From positions 1,240,001 to 1,304,000 of the forward strand of contig NZ_JAAOIY010000001.1 of assembly GCF_013184495.1 (NCBI RefSeq): a DNA stretch of 64,000 bases, given 5' to 3'. This DNA is from Sporosarcina jiandibaonis (GTDB lineage: Bacteria; Bacillota; Bacilli; Bacillales_A; Planococcaceae). A model generated the notes under the pieces. The model searched no databases and was not told the DNA's origin. It saw only the letters and a program-made list of their open reading frames with translations. How positions within the stretch are numbered: position 1 is the first letter of the stretch; every line of letters begins with the position of its first letter. The position numbers were made by a program, and so were the translations under genes. Below, one piece after another: positions 23,976 to 33,475 of this stretch.

Positions 23976-24740
23976 ATGTCTAAAGCCGAAAGTAAACCAT
24001 ACGGCACTGTTCTAATAAAAGCCGATCAAATATTGAATTTCTTGTTTGAAAGTGCACAGCCGCAACGTCTAAATGTAATCGCGAAAGCAACCGATTTGAC
24101 GAATTCAACAGCGTCCAAAATTTTAAATACGTTGGTGTTAATTGGCTATGTTAGAAGAGATTCAAAAACAAATGAATTTGAACTTGGGCCTTCCATTATT
24201 AAATATGCAAAGCAAAGTCTTAAACAGTTGGATATTAAGAAAATTGCCCAACCGCATTTGGAAGAGCTGCAAAGAATCACGACTGAAACTGTTCATCTTG
24301 GCATGATTGAAAATGCAAAAATTGTATATATCACTAAAATTGAAAGCAATAATCCGGTGACTTTGTATTCCCAAATCGGAAGATCGATTCCTCTCTATTG
24401 TTCAGCTATGGGGAAATCAATTCTTGCTGAACAGACAGCCGAAGAAATCGAAGAATATCTAAACGAACACGAATTAATCCCCAAAACGGAAAATACAATT
24501 ACTACTAAAAAAGCTTTCAGAAATGAACTGAACACCATTAAAGCCCGAGGTTATGCATTCGACGACGGCGAACATGAAGTAGACGTATTCTGCGTCGCCG
24601 CAAGTCTTACAGTCCACGGCAACAACTTCGGCGCATTCAGCGTCAGCGTTCCAAAGTACAGAATTAATGAAGACTTCACGAATGAAATTATTGAAGCTGT
24701 GCAGAATTGTAAAACTGCTATTGAAGATGAACTACAATGA
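23976..24740 (+). CDS. IclR-family regulator, KdgR-like
   Basis: 254 residues: an N-terminal winged helix-turn-helix (about 12-70, 'LNVIAKATDLTNSTASKIL') and an IclR effector domain (about 85-250, 'ETVHLGMIENAKIVYI' and 'SAMGKSILAE'). Divergent from kdgA with the palindromic site between them, so most likely the repressor of the kdg/kdu operon, with KDG or a related acid as inducer (inference). GTAGGAAA lies before the ATG. Confidence 0.9.
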   Translation: MSKAESKPYGTVLIKADQILNFLFESAQPQRLNVIAKATDLTNSTASKILNTLVLIGYVRRDSKTNEFELGPSIIKYAKQSLKQLDIKKIAQPHLEELQRITTETVHLGMIENAKIVYITKIESNNPVTLYSQIGRSIPLYCSAMGKSILAEQTAEEIEEYLNEHELIPKTENTITTKKAFRNELNTIKARGYAFDDGEHEVDVFCVAASLTVHGNNFGAFSVSVPKYRINEDFTNEIIEAVQNCKTAIEDELQ

Positions 24741-24748
24741 CAAATGGC

Positions 24749-24786
24749 GAGTACTAGATTATTACATTATTCTAGTACTCTTTTTT
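24749..24786 (+). terminator. Terminator of the IclR gene (GAGTACTAGA stem)
   Basis: Arms GAGTACTAGA / TCTAGTACTC followed by TTTTTT, 9 bases after the stop. Confidence 0.85.
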
Positions 24787-24795
24787 ATATGGATC

Positions 24796-24920
24796 GTTGA
24801 TTTCCGTTCCGGTCGGACGCTTTCCACGGGCATCACCTCAATCTCCTCGTCACTGCGTTCCTGCGGGGCTTTCGGTTAATGCTATTCCCGTAGGAGTCGC
24901 CTCCCTACACTCCAATCAAC
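24796..24920. repeat. Repeat family A, copy A2 (basic form, inverted)
   Basis: 125 bp, read on the minus strand it begins GTTGATTGGAGTGTAGG and ends GGAACGGAAATCAAC. This is the shortest, hairpin-free copy and so shows the basic form of the family. Lies between convergent transcription units. Confidence 0.8.
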
Positions 24921-25013
24921 TACTTTCATTAATAGAGGGAAAGTTATTTATAGTGCTATAACTAACATTCACTCGGCAAAATTAGAATCCACAACTATCT
25001 ATCAAGCTAAACC

Positions 25014-25047
25014 AGCGAAGGCGCCTTGCCAGTGGTCGCCGAAGCGT
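25014..25047. repeat. Repeat family B, partial copy B3
   Basis: Matches only the outer end of family B (AGCGAAGGCGCC, then a segment close to CCAGTGGTAGCC). The rest of the element is absent. Confidence 0.55.
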
Positions 25048-25091
25048 AATTTAATGAGGAATTCTTATTACACCTTTTATATTAGTACCGT

Positions 25092-26633
25092 TCACGCAAG
25101 CACACTCTTCCGATACTCCCCCGGCGTATGCCCCGTGTACTTTTTAAAACAAACACTGAAATACTGTGGATTGCTGTAACCGACGCTTTCGGCTACTTTG
25201 TAGACCTTTGCATTTTGATCGCGTAGTAACTCCATCGCTTTTGTTATTCTTAATTCCAATAAATAATCGCCGAAGTTCAGACCCTTTTCATGTTTGAACA
25301 AGTTACTCAAATAAGGCGCGCTTACAAAAACCTTTTCGGCGACTTTTTGCTGCGTTAACGTCAAGTCGTGGAAATTCTCTTTCATATACGCCATCGCATT
25401 ATCGACCAGCGAATTATGATTCAAGTTCTTTTCTTTATCCATCGAATCCGACCACTCATCGACAAGCCCTTGCAGCGTATCCATCATTTCATGAAGCGAC
25501 TCCATTTGAAGAATATGATCAAAAAGAGCCGTCATGCTTAAGTTTTCTTCTTCCCCTTTCTTCCATTTCTTAATTTGATAATAAAGGGAAGTGCTATATT
25601 TTAATCCGAGAAGTTTTATTTCCGACAGCGGTATACTCTTATTTTCAGTAATCGATTCTCTTATTTGTTCAAGTGTTTCCTTCGCCTTTGGCGGCGATTC
25701 CAGTCTGATTTGAGTATTAAATTTTTCGTTCAATTCATTTAACAAATTAACATTTTGCATCGTCGAAGGAATCGTGTCGTCAATCGAATACACACGGCTC
25801 GTCCCCATAATATGCTTCATATCCATCGCTAACTTTGATTCTACAAAAGACGTGCTGATTTCAAACAAGTTTCGATACGTTCGTCCAATCGTAATCGTCA
25901 CGCTATTTTCCAGTTGCGCTTTTAATTGTTCTAAAATATCGACCGCTAATTTCTTTTCGCTCTCGCCGTCATCAACATCCAACGATAACAGTAAGACCAT
26001 CTCATTCATTTCCCCGTTCAACAAATAACCATTTCCAGTAGAAAACATCCCGGAAATAATTTCAGTCACTTCGGCTTTTTCTTCTTCCTTGACGTGAATA
26101 AGCAGCACATTGTAAAAAGGACCTTCCAATTGTACATCGAGGTCAGCTAACTCCTGCTCAATATCGACAATGGTCGCACCGTCTTGGTTGGCCAATTTCC
26201 GCAAAAATCTTTGTTGCAACAAAGGCAATGATTCAACGAACCTTCTTTCATTGGTCATTTCTTTATTGCATTCTTCGGCGGCTTTTTTGACCTTTTCAAT
26301 CAAGTCATCTATTTTCACTGGTTTCAATAAATAATCAAATGCTTTCAATTGAACGGCTTCCTGCGCATATTTGAAGTCTTCATAACCGGTCAGAAAAATC
26401 ACTTTCGTATGAGGACTCGTTTCTTTTATTACCCTGGCCATCTCAAGCCCGTTCATAAAAGGCATCGATATATCGGAAACGACGACTTTCGGTTGTTCCT
26501 TTTCAATCAATTCGAGTGCGCTTTCACCGTCCGCTGCTTCACCTGCTAGAAAAAAACCATGCTCTTTCCATGGAGCTCTAGACAAACTGCGTCGAATAAT
26601 ACGATCATCTTCAACAATGATGACTTTATCCAT
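25092..26633 (-). CDS. AraC-type response regulator, YesN family
   Basis: 513 residues. A receiver domain at 1-120 with phosphoacceptor Asp54 ('VVVSDISMPFMNG') and Lys104, a middle region of about 280 residues, and a C-terminal AraC double helix-turn-helix (about 410-510, 'QQKVAEKVFVSAPYLSNLF' and 'VYKVAESVGYSNPQYFS'). It overlaps the end of the sensor kinase gene by 8 bases, so the two are translationally coupled. Likely activates the importer/GH105 operon upstream. Confidence 0.93.
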   Translation of the reverse strand: MDKVIIVEDDRIIRRSLSRAPWKEHGFFLAGEAADGESALELIEKEQPKVVVSDISMPFMNGLEMARVIKETSPHTKVIFLTGYEDFKYAQEAVQLKAFDYLLKPVKIDDLIEKVKKAAEECNKEMTNERRFVESLPLLQQRFLRKLANQDGATIVDIEQELADLDVQLEGPFYNVLLIHVKEEEKAEVTEIISGMFSTGNGYLLNGEMNEMVLLLSLDVDDGESEKKLAVDILEQLKAQLENSVTITIGRTYRNLFEISTSFVESKLAMDMKHIMGTSRVYSIDDTIPSTMQNVNLLNELNEKFNTQIRLESPPKAKETLEQIRESITENKSIPLSEIKLLGLKYSTSLYYQIKKWKKGEEENLSMTALFDHILQMESLHEMMDTLQGLVDEWSDSMDKEKNLNHNSLVDNAMAYMKENFHDLTLTQQKVAEKVFVSAPYLSNLFKHEKGLNFGDYLLELRITKAMELLRDQNAKVYKVAESVGYSNPQYFSVCFKKYTGHTPGEYRKSVLA

Positions 26634-28434
26634 AGTCTTCGATCTCCCCTTTGACGTTAGGAATAATAATGGTTATTTTCGTGCCTTTTTCTACTTCACT
26701 GACAATCTTTAGCTCGCATGTTTTGCCGAAATAACCTTTGAGTCGTTCACTGACACTTCGCAAACCGATCCCGATATATTTTTTCTGATTATCATTATAT
26801 GGAGCATTGACTTCTTCTCGAATCTTAGACAATCTTTCTTCGCTCATTCCAAGTCCGTTATCTTCAACCTCAAGGTGAATTTTATCCCCGACTGAAAGAA
26901 CCCGGACACTTATAAACCCCTGATTGCGGTTCAATTTTACGCCGTGATAAATTGCATTCTCAATCAATGGTTGCAACGTAAGTTTAATAATCCTGCTCGA
27001 TAGAACACTTTCGTCAACATCAAGCGTATAGGAAAAATCGTCCCCGTAACGCATCTCCATAATATATAAATAACTCTTGATATGGTCGATTTCTTCTTCA
27101 ATTGAAATGATTTCATTTCCGCGACTAATGCTGATACGGAAAAAGCTCGAAAGCGCGCTGATCATCTCACTCGCATCTTCGTTAAGCCCCATATCGCATA
27201 GCCCTTTTATGGAATACAATGTATTGTATAGAAAATGCGGATTCATTTGCGCTTGAATAATCGCAACTTCCAATTGCCGCTTTTCTTTTTGATCGATTTT
27301 GATTTGATTCAATAAAGCCGTGTTTTTCTCCATTTGTTCGTTAAAACTGCTGTAAAGAATCCGCATTTCTTTCGGCACAGCCAACCCTTCAGCCAGCTGC
27401 AGATGTTCCCGGTCTACTTTCGTCATTTCAGTCGCTAACTTTTCTATAGGCTTGGAAATATACTTTCCAACAATATTTACAATAAAAGTCGCCATGATGA
27501 TGACGATCAGAATTAAACCCAACATCAAATATTTTATGTTTTTAATCGTTTGCAAGATTTGACTTTCAGGAAAAACGGCTGCAACTTTCCATTTATTCAC
27601 ACCGATTGTGTTATAAACAACGTTCAAATTTTCGCCTTGCGCGTTTTTAAAAGAGAACTTTCCATCTTTTTGCTCCAACTGATTTAATGTCTGTAAAGTT
27701 TTCGTACCCAACTGATAGCCATCTTGCATTTTTTGTGTCTGATAAGTACCGTCCGGGCTAATTAATGTTAAATAACCATTTTCTCCGATCAAGGATTTAT
27801 TGAAAACGTTCTCAAAAAAATCAGCACGCAAATTAAATAAGATGATTCCTCTTTCAGATGGATTATCCGATTCGATTAAATGAAAGACGGAAAGCACATC
27901 ATAGGGATTCGTCGTCAATGAATTGGGATGCATATTTCGCCAATAAAAAGATTCCTTGCTACCTGTGAATTCTGTAAAATAGTGGTCATAGGAAAATTCA
28001 GAATTCAATTGCTGAGACCCTTGATAAAAGGACAGTTTCCCATTGTCAATATCTATATAAATCGAATCGATAATCGAATTAAATCGATGATAAATCGCTT
28101 GAATATCATCATCGACATCTACATAAAGCTTTGAGTTTCTTGTATCTTGATCCGTTACATCCAAAGCTGCGATTTTCGGGTCCTTCGACAATAAAACAAT
28201 CTGCTCAAAAACATCTGTTAAAATAAAATCGATATAATTATTCGTTTGAAGAACTGTGTCATTGATATTTTCATATGCATTTTCTTCAATTTGTTTCGTA
28301 GCCAAGAAATAAGATGCCCAACCCATGATTGCGACAATCATAATAATAATTGAAATATAAAAAGCATTGATGGTTGAACTAAATGATGAAAATAAGTTTT
28401 TTCGACTAAAAGCTTTCATTTTTTCACGTAGCAT
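26626..28434 (-). CDS. Sensor histidine kinase, YesM family
   Basis: 602 residues. A membrane segment (about 22-45), an extracellular dCache-like sensor (about 45-295), a second segment (about 300-320), HAMP, then a His_kinase domain with 'QAQMNPHFLYNTL' (phosphorylated His near 400) and an ATPase domain with 'ENAIYHG' and 'DNGLGMS'. Forms a pair with the overlapping YesN-type regulator. The preceding GH105 gene is on the same strand but a terminator separates them. Probably senses extracellular pectin oligomers, perhaps through the importer's binding protein (inference). Confidence 0.92.
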   Translation of the reverse strand: MLREKMKAFSRKNLFSSFSSTINAFYISIIIMIVAIMGWASYFLATKQIEENAYENINDTVLQTNNYIDFILTDVFEQIVLLSKDPKIAALDVTDQDTRNSKLYVDVDDDIQAIYHRFNSIIDSIYIDIDNGKLSFYQGSQQLNSEFSYDHYFTEFTGSKESFYWRNMHPNSLTTNPYDVLSVFHLIESDNPSERGIILFNLRADFFENVFNKSLIGENGYLTLISPDGTYQTQKMQDGYQLGTKTLQTLNQLEQKDGKFSFKNAQGENLNVVYNTIGVNKWKVAAVFPESQILQTIKNIKYLMLGLILIVIIMATFIVNIVGKYISKPIEKLATEMTKVDREHLQLAEGLAVPKEMRILYSSFNEQMEKNTALLNQIKIDQKEKRQLEVAIIQAQMNPHFLYNTLYSIKGLCDMGLNEDASEMISALSSFFRISISRGNEIISIEEEIDHIKSYLYIMEMRYGDDFSYTLDVDESVLSSRIIKLTLQPLIENAIYHGVKLNRNQGFISVRVLSVGDKIHLEVEDNGLGMSEERLSKIREEVNAPYNDNQKKYIGIGLRSVSERLKGYFGKTCELKIVSEVEKGTKITIIIPNVKGEIEDYG

Positions 28435-28475
28435 AGTAAACCCCTGCTCATAAACCGAATTTTTAGAGAAAAAAG

Positions 28476-28506
28476 CCTCTAGACTAAGTATAGACTAATC
28501 TAGAGG
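28476..28506 (-). terminator. Terminator of the importer/GH105 operon
   Basis: Arms CCTCTAGA / TCTAGAGG, then CTTTTTTCTC on the minus strand. Confidence 0.8.
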
Positions 28507-28532
28507 ACAAGCATAGTCGTTACTTACTCTGC

Positions 28533-29624
28533 TTATTTCGATATATCATGAAGCGCCATGCATGCTAAGATAAATGCACCCATGCCGTGCAAGTCATTTT
28601 CGGAAGTAGGTCGTCCAACATAATAGTCGTACACGCCTGCTGATGTTCCGATACAAATGCCGCTTAGCTCAAGATGGTCTCCGTCGACTTTAACCATGCG
28701 ATCTAACAGACCTTCATACGCTTTATCGACAATAGCTTTATACGAATCATCGACAATTCCAGCTTTGATCGCTTTCGCAATCGTATAGATAAATAATGAT
28801 GAACAGGAAGACTCTAACCAGTTATCTTCTCTATCGCCTTTATCAACGATTTGATACCAAAGACCGGAATCTTCATCTTGGAAATTAACAAGCGCTGGGA
28901 TGAACTGCTTCAATTCTTCAACAAACACTTCTTGTCCATGTTTTTGACCTTCTAATAATTCGAGCAGATCGACAAGCGCAGTTCCGTACCAACCGACTGA
29001 ACGTCCCCAGAACTCTGGTGAACAACCCGTTTCTTTATCTGCCCATGGCTGTTCTTTCTTTTCATCCCACGCGTGGAATGGAAGTCCAGTGTTCGGATCT
29101 TTCATATGCTTTCTCATTAATCTCTCTTGAAGAAGTACTGATTGGATCAGTTCTGGTTCATTGAAATGATTGTCATACATAACCATGAACGGAGCTGCCA
29201 TAAATAAGCCGTCCAACCACATTTGATAAGGGTATTTGTCTTTATGCCAGTATCCGCCTTCGGATGTTTTGTTTATTGTATTTAATAGATTTCTTAATTT
29301 CTTAGCCGCAATCAGATATTTTTTCTCTTTAGTAGCTTCATAGAGCGGGAATAATAAAATACCTACTTGAATTGAATCGAGTTCGTCTCTATCAAAATAG
29401 AAGTTCCCTTCGTCATCCAATAAGTTGTCCACATAGGCTTTTGTATACTCGAAATACTCATCTTTCCCAGTCGCTTCCCAGACGCGCATCATCCCGTACA
29501 GAAATACGCTTTGGTGATAATGCCATCTATTTGCCGGCGGCAGTTCTGCTGGCGTAAACGTTTTCATGATTGTCTGGCAAGCTTTCTCGGCAATTGCTAA
29601 TGATGTTTCAATTTTAGTTGTCAT
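28533..29624 (-). CDS. GH105 unsaturated rhamnogalacturonyl/glucuronyl hydrolase (YteR/YesR-like)
   Basis: 363 residues, close to YteR (373). An (alpha/alpha)6 barrel; the catalytic aspartate is Asp138 in 'YQMWLDGLFMA', and the C-terminal half has 'DNWLESSCSSLFIYT' and 'GICIGTSAGVYDYY' typical of GH105. It removes the unsaturated uronic acid from lyase products by hydrating the double bond, in the cytoplasm; the released acid feeds KduI. Directly downstream of the MalF-MalG-SBP genes. ATG start with GGGGAGAG upstream. Confidence 0.93.
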   Translation of the reverse strand: MTTKIETSLAIAEKACQTIMKTFTPAELPPANRWHYHQSVFLYGMMRVWEATGKDEYFEYTKAYVDNLLDDEGNFYFDRDELDSIQVGILLFPLYEATKEKKYLIAAKKLRNLLNTINKTSEGGYWHKDKYPYQMWLDGLFMAAPFMVMYDNHFNEPELIQSVLLQERLMRKHMKDPNTGLPFHAWDEKKEQPWADKETGCSPEFWGRSVGWYGTALVDLLELLEGQKHGQEVFVEELKQFIPALVNFQDEDSGLWYQIVDKGDREDNWLESSCSSLFIYTIAKAIKAGIVDDSYKAIVDKAYEGLLDRMVKVDGDHLELSGICIGTSAGVYDYYVGRPTSENDLHGMGAFILACMALHDISK

Positions 29625-29660
29625 TTAAACAATTCTCTCCCCACTAGTTTTTATATAGTA

Positions 29661-29692
29661 AATCTGAGTGCCAATGAACCAACACTCAGATT
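29661..29692 (-). promoter_or_regulatory. Stem-loop after a binding-protein gene
   Basis: Perfect 10-bp arms AATCTGAGTG / CACTCAGATT between the binding-protein stop and the GH105 start, without a long T-run. Probably an mRNA-stabilising hairpin. Confidence 0.5.
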
Positions 29693-29699
29693 ACTATAA

Positions 29700-31007
29700 T
29701 TATTTCATTGCGTCATTATATTTAGCTTCTGAATCTTCAACCGCTTTTGCCCATTCATCGAGAAACTCTTGAACAGTGCTCTCGCCGCTCATTACTTTTT
29801 GCGTTCCAGCATCTACCGTATTGTCAAGAATTGAACGGTAGTCCGGTAAGTAAAATGGCGGTTTGTATAAAACAGTTTGCGGATTATCATACACTTCAAA
29901 TGCTGTTTTAATATGAGCCGAGTCTTTAATCCAATCCATATCTAACACGTCAGCGTTTGTAGGGATTTGACCGACTTGCTCGTTCCAGTAACTTTGGCTT
30001 TCAGCTGAGTTGATGAACTCAACGAATTTCCAAGCTTCATCCGGATTTTTTGTAGATTTGAAAATTGACATGTTAATCGTGTTTCCACCTTCAGCTACAT
30101 ATCTTCCATCTTCTGTTTTCGGAAGAGGAATCGCTTCGAATTGATCTGGTTCGAATGCTTTACTATGCTCGCCGTAAGAACCGATATTGTGGTGAACCAT
30201 TGCCACTACGCCTGTATCAAAACCGGCAATCATTTCTTTATAATCGTTTGTAATGTCGCTCTTAGGTGTATTCTTTTTGTATAGGTCGAAATATTTCTCG
30301 AGAAATTCAACATGTTTTGGATCATTGATTGTTGATTTTCCGTTATCATCGAAGTAATTTTCCAAACCGGAATATGCGAACATCAAGCGTTGAAGTTGGA
30401 AAGATCCACCTGCTCCGCCGCGAATCGTATAACCATATCGACCATCCGCCGTCATTTCATTGACTGCAGTGAAGAACTCGTCCCAAGTATCTGGCGCTTC
30501 CAATCCAGCCTCTTTAAACCAATCTGAACGAATCCAAATAACATCTAAGTTTTGCGTGTATGGAATACCATATAATTTACCATCGCGTACGACATCTTTA
30601 TTGAAAGTAACTGCCCCTTCGTTAATCAAATCATTTAACTCTGAATCCGCTAAATAATCGTCTAACGGAAGTAATGCTTCACGAATCGAAAACTCTGGCA
30701 ACCAAGATGTTTGAACAGAACCAACGTCCGGCATATCATCGGCCGCAATCGCTGTATCTAATTTAGATTTTGAAGAATCTTTCGGCAAGCCGACATAGTC
30801 AACATCGATATCTGGATTTGCCTCTTCAAAATCTGCGATTAGTTTTTCCCAAATCGGCGTACGTTGCGGTCCAGCATTTTCATCCCAAAAAGTGATTTTC
30901 GTTTTGCCGTCCGCTGTCTTGCCTCCGTCATCCTTGCTTCCGCAACCCGCTAAAATTCCACCCGCTACTAGCATTAACAGCAAACTGATTTTAAGTAAGT
31001 TCTTCAT
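29700..31007 (-). CDS. CUT1 sugar-binding lipoprotein
   Basis: 435 residues with a lipoprotein signal (lipobox LAGCG, Cys about 22) and a family 1 solute-binding fold ('ITFWDENAGPQRTPIWEKLI' at the start). A central 'GYTIRGGAGGSFQLQRL' is likely in the ligand cleft. Third gene after two permeases, an unusual order compared with the binding-protein-first order of the other importers here. The ligand is likely an unsaturated pectin oligomer because GH105 is next. AGGAGG lies before ATG. Confidence 0.88.
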   Translation of the reverse strand: MKNLLKISLLLMLVAGGILAGCGSKDDGGKTADGKTKITFWDENAGPQRTPIWEKLIADFEEANPDIDVDYVGLPKDSSKSKLDTAIAADDMPDVGSVQTSWLPEFSIREALLPLDDYLADSELNDLINEGAVTFNKDVVRDGKLYGIPYTQNLDVIWIRSDWFKEAGLEAPDTWDEFFTAVNEMTADGRYGYTIRGGAGGSFQLQRLMFAYSGLENYFDDNGKSTINDPKHVEFLEKYFDLYKKNTPKSDITNDYKEMIAGFDTGVVAMVHHNIGSYGEHSKAFEPDQFEAIPLPKTEDGRYVAEGGNTINMSIFKSTKNPDEAWKFVEFINSAESQSYWNEQVGQIPTNADVLDMDWIKDSAHIKTAFEVYDNPQTVLYKPPFYLPDYRSILDNTVDAGTQKVMSGESTVQEFLDEWAKAVEDSEAKYNDAMK

Positions 31008-31045
31008 GGATATTCTTCCTCCTTTTAGTTACTTGCATGTACCCC

Positions 31046-31882
31046 TTAACCTTTAACTGCCCCGCCCAAACCATTGACAAGGTGTTTCTGTGCATAAGCG
31101 AATAGTATAACCGCAGGTATTAATGCGATTACGCTTCCAGCAGCCAACGCACCGTAGTTAACGTTGAATTCGCCCATCATAAAGCTTAAACCGACTGGCA
31201 ATGTGAATTTGCTTTGCTGATTTGTCAGCATGAGTGCCAGTAAGAACTCATTCCAAGTATAGATGAATGTGAACACCGCTGTTGCCACAATCCCTGGAAG
31301 AAGTAACGGCAACATGACCAAGCGCAATGATTGCAATTTACTTGCCCCATCAACCGCGGCCGCCTCTTCTAGGTCTCTCGGAATATTTCCGATAAACCCA
31401 CTCATCAAGATCGTCGTAAACGGAATCTCGACGGCGGTGTACGTAATAATCAGCGACAACGGATTACTGATTAACCCCATACTTTTGAAGATGATGAACA
31501 AAGGGATGATTAACATCGCTCTTGGAATAAACTGCGTTGCGAGCAACATTAACAAAAATGAACGTTTCCCTTTAAACTTGTAACGGCTTAATGCATACCC
31601 TGACAATGTCGATAACACAATAACAACGAGCACTGTCGAAATCCCTACAATCAAACTGTTTTTAAAGAATGTAGCAAAACCGACGTTATTCCAAGCGACC
31701 ACAAAGTTTTCAACAGTTGGCGCCGTCGGAAAATACTCGAGCGGACGTTTTACAATATCGCCTTCATGCTTGAATGCTGTGTTTATCGTCCAATAAATCG
31801 GAAAGATTGTCCACGTAAACATTAATGTTAAAGGGAGGTAAAAAAATAAAATTTTATTTGTACGACTTCTTGAGTTGACCAT
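31046..31882 (-). CDS. CUT1 ABC sugar permease (MalG type)
   Basis: 278 residues, six membrane segments, EAA loop 'EEAAAVDGASKLQSLRLV' near 172-189 and a C-terminal KxLVxGLxxGAVKG tail typical of MalG-like permeases. Three bases separate it from the MalF-type gene. GGAGG 8 bases before the ATG. Confidence 0.9.
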   Translation of the reverse strand: MVNSRSRTNKILFFYLPLTLMFTWTIFPIYWTINTAFKHEGDIVKRPLEYFPTAPTVENFVVAWNNVGFATFFKNSLIVGISTVLVVIVLSTLSGYALSRYKFKGKRSFLLMLLATQFIPRAMLIIPLFIIFKSMGLISNPLSLIITYTAVEIPFTTILMSGFIGNIPRDLEEAAAVDGASKLQSLRLVMLPLLLPGIVATAVFTFIYTWNEFLLALMLTNQQSKFTLPVGLSFMMGEFNVNYGALAAGSVIALIPAVILFAYAQKHLVNGLGGAVKG

Positions 31883-31885
31883 TTT

Positions 31886-32809
31886 TTAGTCCTCCCTTTC
31901 ATATCTAGTAATCTTCAAGTAAACCATGGCAAAGACAAATAGTAGTAAGAATGAAATAACTGTTAATGCGGACCCATATCCGAAGTCACTTCCGTTAACA
32001 GCCAAGTTCGCTATGTACATCGTCAGTGTCGTCGTGGAATTCGCAGGTCCTCCGCCAGTCAAGTTGAAAATTAGATCGACGTTATTAAATTCCCAAACAG
32101 TCCGGAGTAAAGTAGTTAACACGATCGTGTTTTTCAAATGCGGCAACGTAATGTGAATGAATGATTCCCATTTATTCGCGCCGTCAATATCCGACGCTTC
32201 ATACAATTCTTCGGGAATACTTTGAAGCGATGCCAACAACGTGATCGCGAAGAACGGAATCCCTCTCCATAATTCTGCAATGACGACCGCAATGAAAGCA
32301 CTGGAAGTACTTGCTAGAAATGCTTGCGGCTCACTGATGATTCCAAGTTTCATTAAAATGTCATTGAAAACACCCATATGCTCGTTATACATTAACGACC
32401 ACATAACAGAAGCGAGTACGCCTGAAATCGCCCACGGTATGAAGGCAATTGCACGAACAAAACCTCTAAGCTTAAATGTTTGGTTCAGCATTACGGCGAA
32501 TAGTAATCCGAATATTAACTGAAGACCAACTTGAGACACAACCCATTTTAAACTTGTCATTAAACTCGGGAAAAAGAGTTTGTCAGCTGTAAAAATTTTA
32601 ACGAAGTTTTCAAAACCAGCAAACTTGTTGTAAAAAGGTGCTGAAATATCATAGTGTTGGAAGCTGTAATAGAAAACGGTTCCAATCGGGTAAAATAAAA
32701 AAGTAGCGATTATCAGAAATGACGGCAAGATAAACAAGTAGGGAATCCAATTATCTATTTTAAACTTGCGTTTCACTTTCACATCGCCACTAAGCTGTTT
32801 TGAGCTCAT
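31886..32809 (-). CDS. CUT1 ABC sugar permease (MalF type)
   Basis: 307 residues, six membrane segments, EAA loop 'YEASDIDGANKWESFIHI' near 202-219. First gene of the MalF-MalG-SBP-GH105 operon. GGAGG before the ATG; a cre-like site lies 42 bases upstream. Confidence 0.9.
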   Translation of the reverse strand: MSSKQLSGDVKVKRKFKIDNWIPYLFILPSFLIIATFLFYPIGTVFYYSFQHYDISAPFYNKFAGFENFVKIFTADKLFFPSLMTSLKWVVSQVGLQLIFGLLFAVMLNQTFKLRGFVRAIAFIPWAISGVLASVMWSLMYNEHMGVFNDILMKLGIISEPQAFLASTSSAFIAVVIAELWRGIPFFAITLLASLQSIPEELYEASDIDGANKWESFIHITLPHLKNTIVLTTLLRTVWEFNNVDLIFNLTGGGPANSTTTLTMYIANLAVNGSDFGYGSALTVISFLLLFVFAMVYLKITRYERED

Positions 32810-32850
32810 CGTAGTCCTCCTTCCAATTCCTTAACTAGCTCAAGTCTAAA

Positions 32851-32864
32851 TGAAAACGCTTTCT
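32851..32864. promoter_or_regulatory. Candidate cre (CcpA) site
   Basis: TGAAAACGCTTTCT, one mismatch (last base) to the cre consensus, upstream of the MalF-type gene. Confidence 0.5.
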
Positions 32865-32976
32865 TTTATAAGGTAATATTTTAAGGTCTTTGTTAGATTT
32901 TTTAACATCTTTCGATTCTTAATAGTTAGATAGTGAAGAAATGGCTTTGGGTCGGGGTTTGTTGGTGTTATGAGTG

Positions 32977-33257
32977 AAACGTTTCCTGCTTTCGCTGAAT
33001 CGTTTCCTACTTTCCTCGTAACGTTTCCAGGTTTTAGCAAAACGGTTCCTGCTTTTCGCATAACGTTTCCCGGTTTGGAGATAACGTTTCCTGCTTTCGA
33101 AAACGTTTCCCGGTTTGAACAAAACGTTTCCTGCTTTTTGCATAACGTTTCCCGGTTTGGAGATAACGTTTCCTGCTTTCGAAAACGTTTCCCGGTTTGA
33201 ACAAAACGTTTCTTGCTTTTCGCGTAACGTTTCCCGGTTTGGCGATAACGTTTCCTA
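32977..33257. repeat. 21-bp periodic array R3, core AACGTTTCC (14 units)
   Basis: The core's CGTTTCC starts at 32980, 33001, 33022, 33043, 33064, 33085, 33104, 33125, 33146, 33167, 33186, 33207, 33228 and 33249. Steps are 21, except two of 19. Spacers alternate between TGCTTT-like and CGGTTT-like forms, and a block of about 82 bases is duplicated inside. Frames read through on both strands because 21 is seven codons, but none has a ribosome site. It lies downstream of the 33476-34849 gene, before the importer promoter. Confidence 0.92.
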
Positions 33258-33274
33258 CTGTTACAGTGAAATTA

Positions 33275-33401
33275 GCTGATTGGAGTGGAGGGTGGCAACT
33301 CCGCGGAATCAGTATCAACCGAAAGCCCCGCCGAAACGTAGCGACGAGGAGATTGAGGTGATGCCCGCAGGAACTCGTCCGCCCGGAACGGAAATCAACG
33401 G
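33275..33401. repeat. Repeat family A, copy A3
   Basis: 127 bp, GCTGATTGGAGTGGAGG to GGAACGGAAATCAACGG, close to the basic form A2, 18 bases after the end of array R3. Confidence 0.8.
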
Positions 33402-33438
33402 ACCTAATAAAAAACACCTTAATAATAGTAAATAAAAA

Positions 33439-33464
33439 ACATAGCACCCTCACAGGCGCTATGT
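33439..33464 (-). terminator. Terminator of the larC/membrane-protein unit
   Basis: Arms ACATAGCGCC / GGTGCTATGT with a TTTTTTATTT tail on the minus strand. Confidence 0.75.
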
Positions 33465-33475
33465 TCATAATTCAT

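Noticed and set aside
24667..24879. 70-codon frame across the end of the IclR gene, its terminator and repeat A2
   Set aside because: Overlaps the IclR gene in another frame and runs through a terminator.
32846..33468. Several open frames running through array R3 on both strands (up to 144 codons with a 7-residue repeat)
   Set aside because: Because 21 bp is seven codons, any frame through the array stays open. No ribosome sites, overlapping alternatives on both strands, and the longest also runs through repeat A3.
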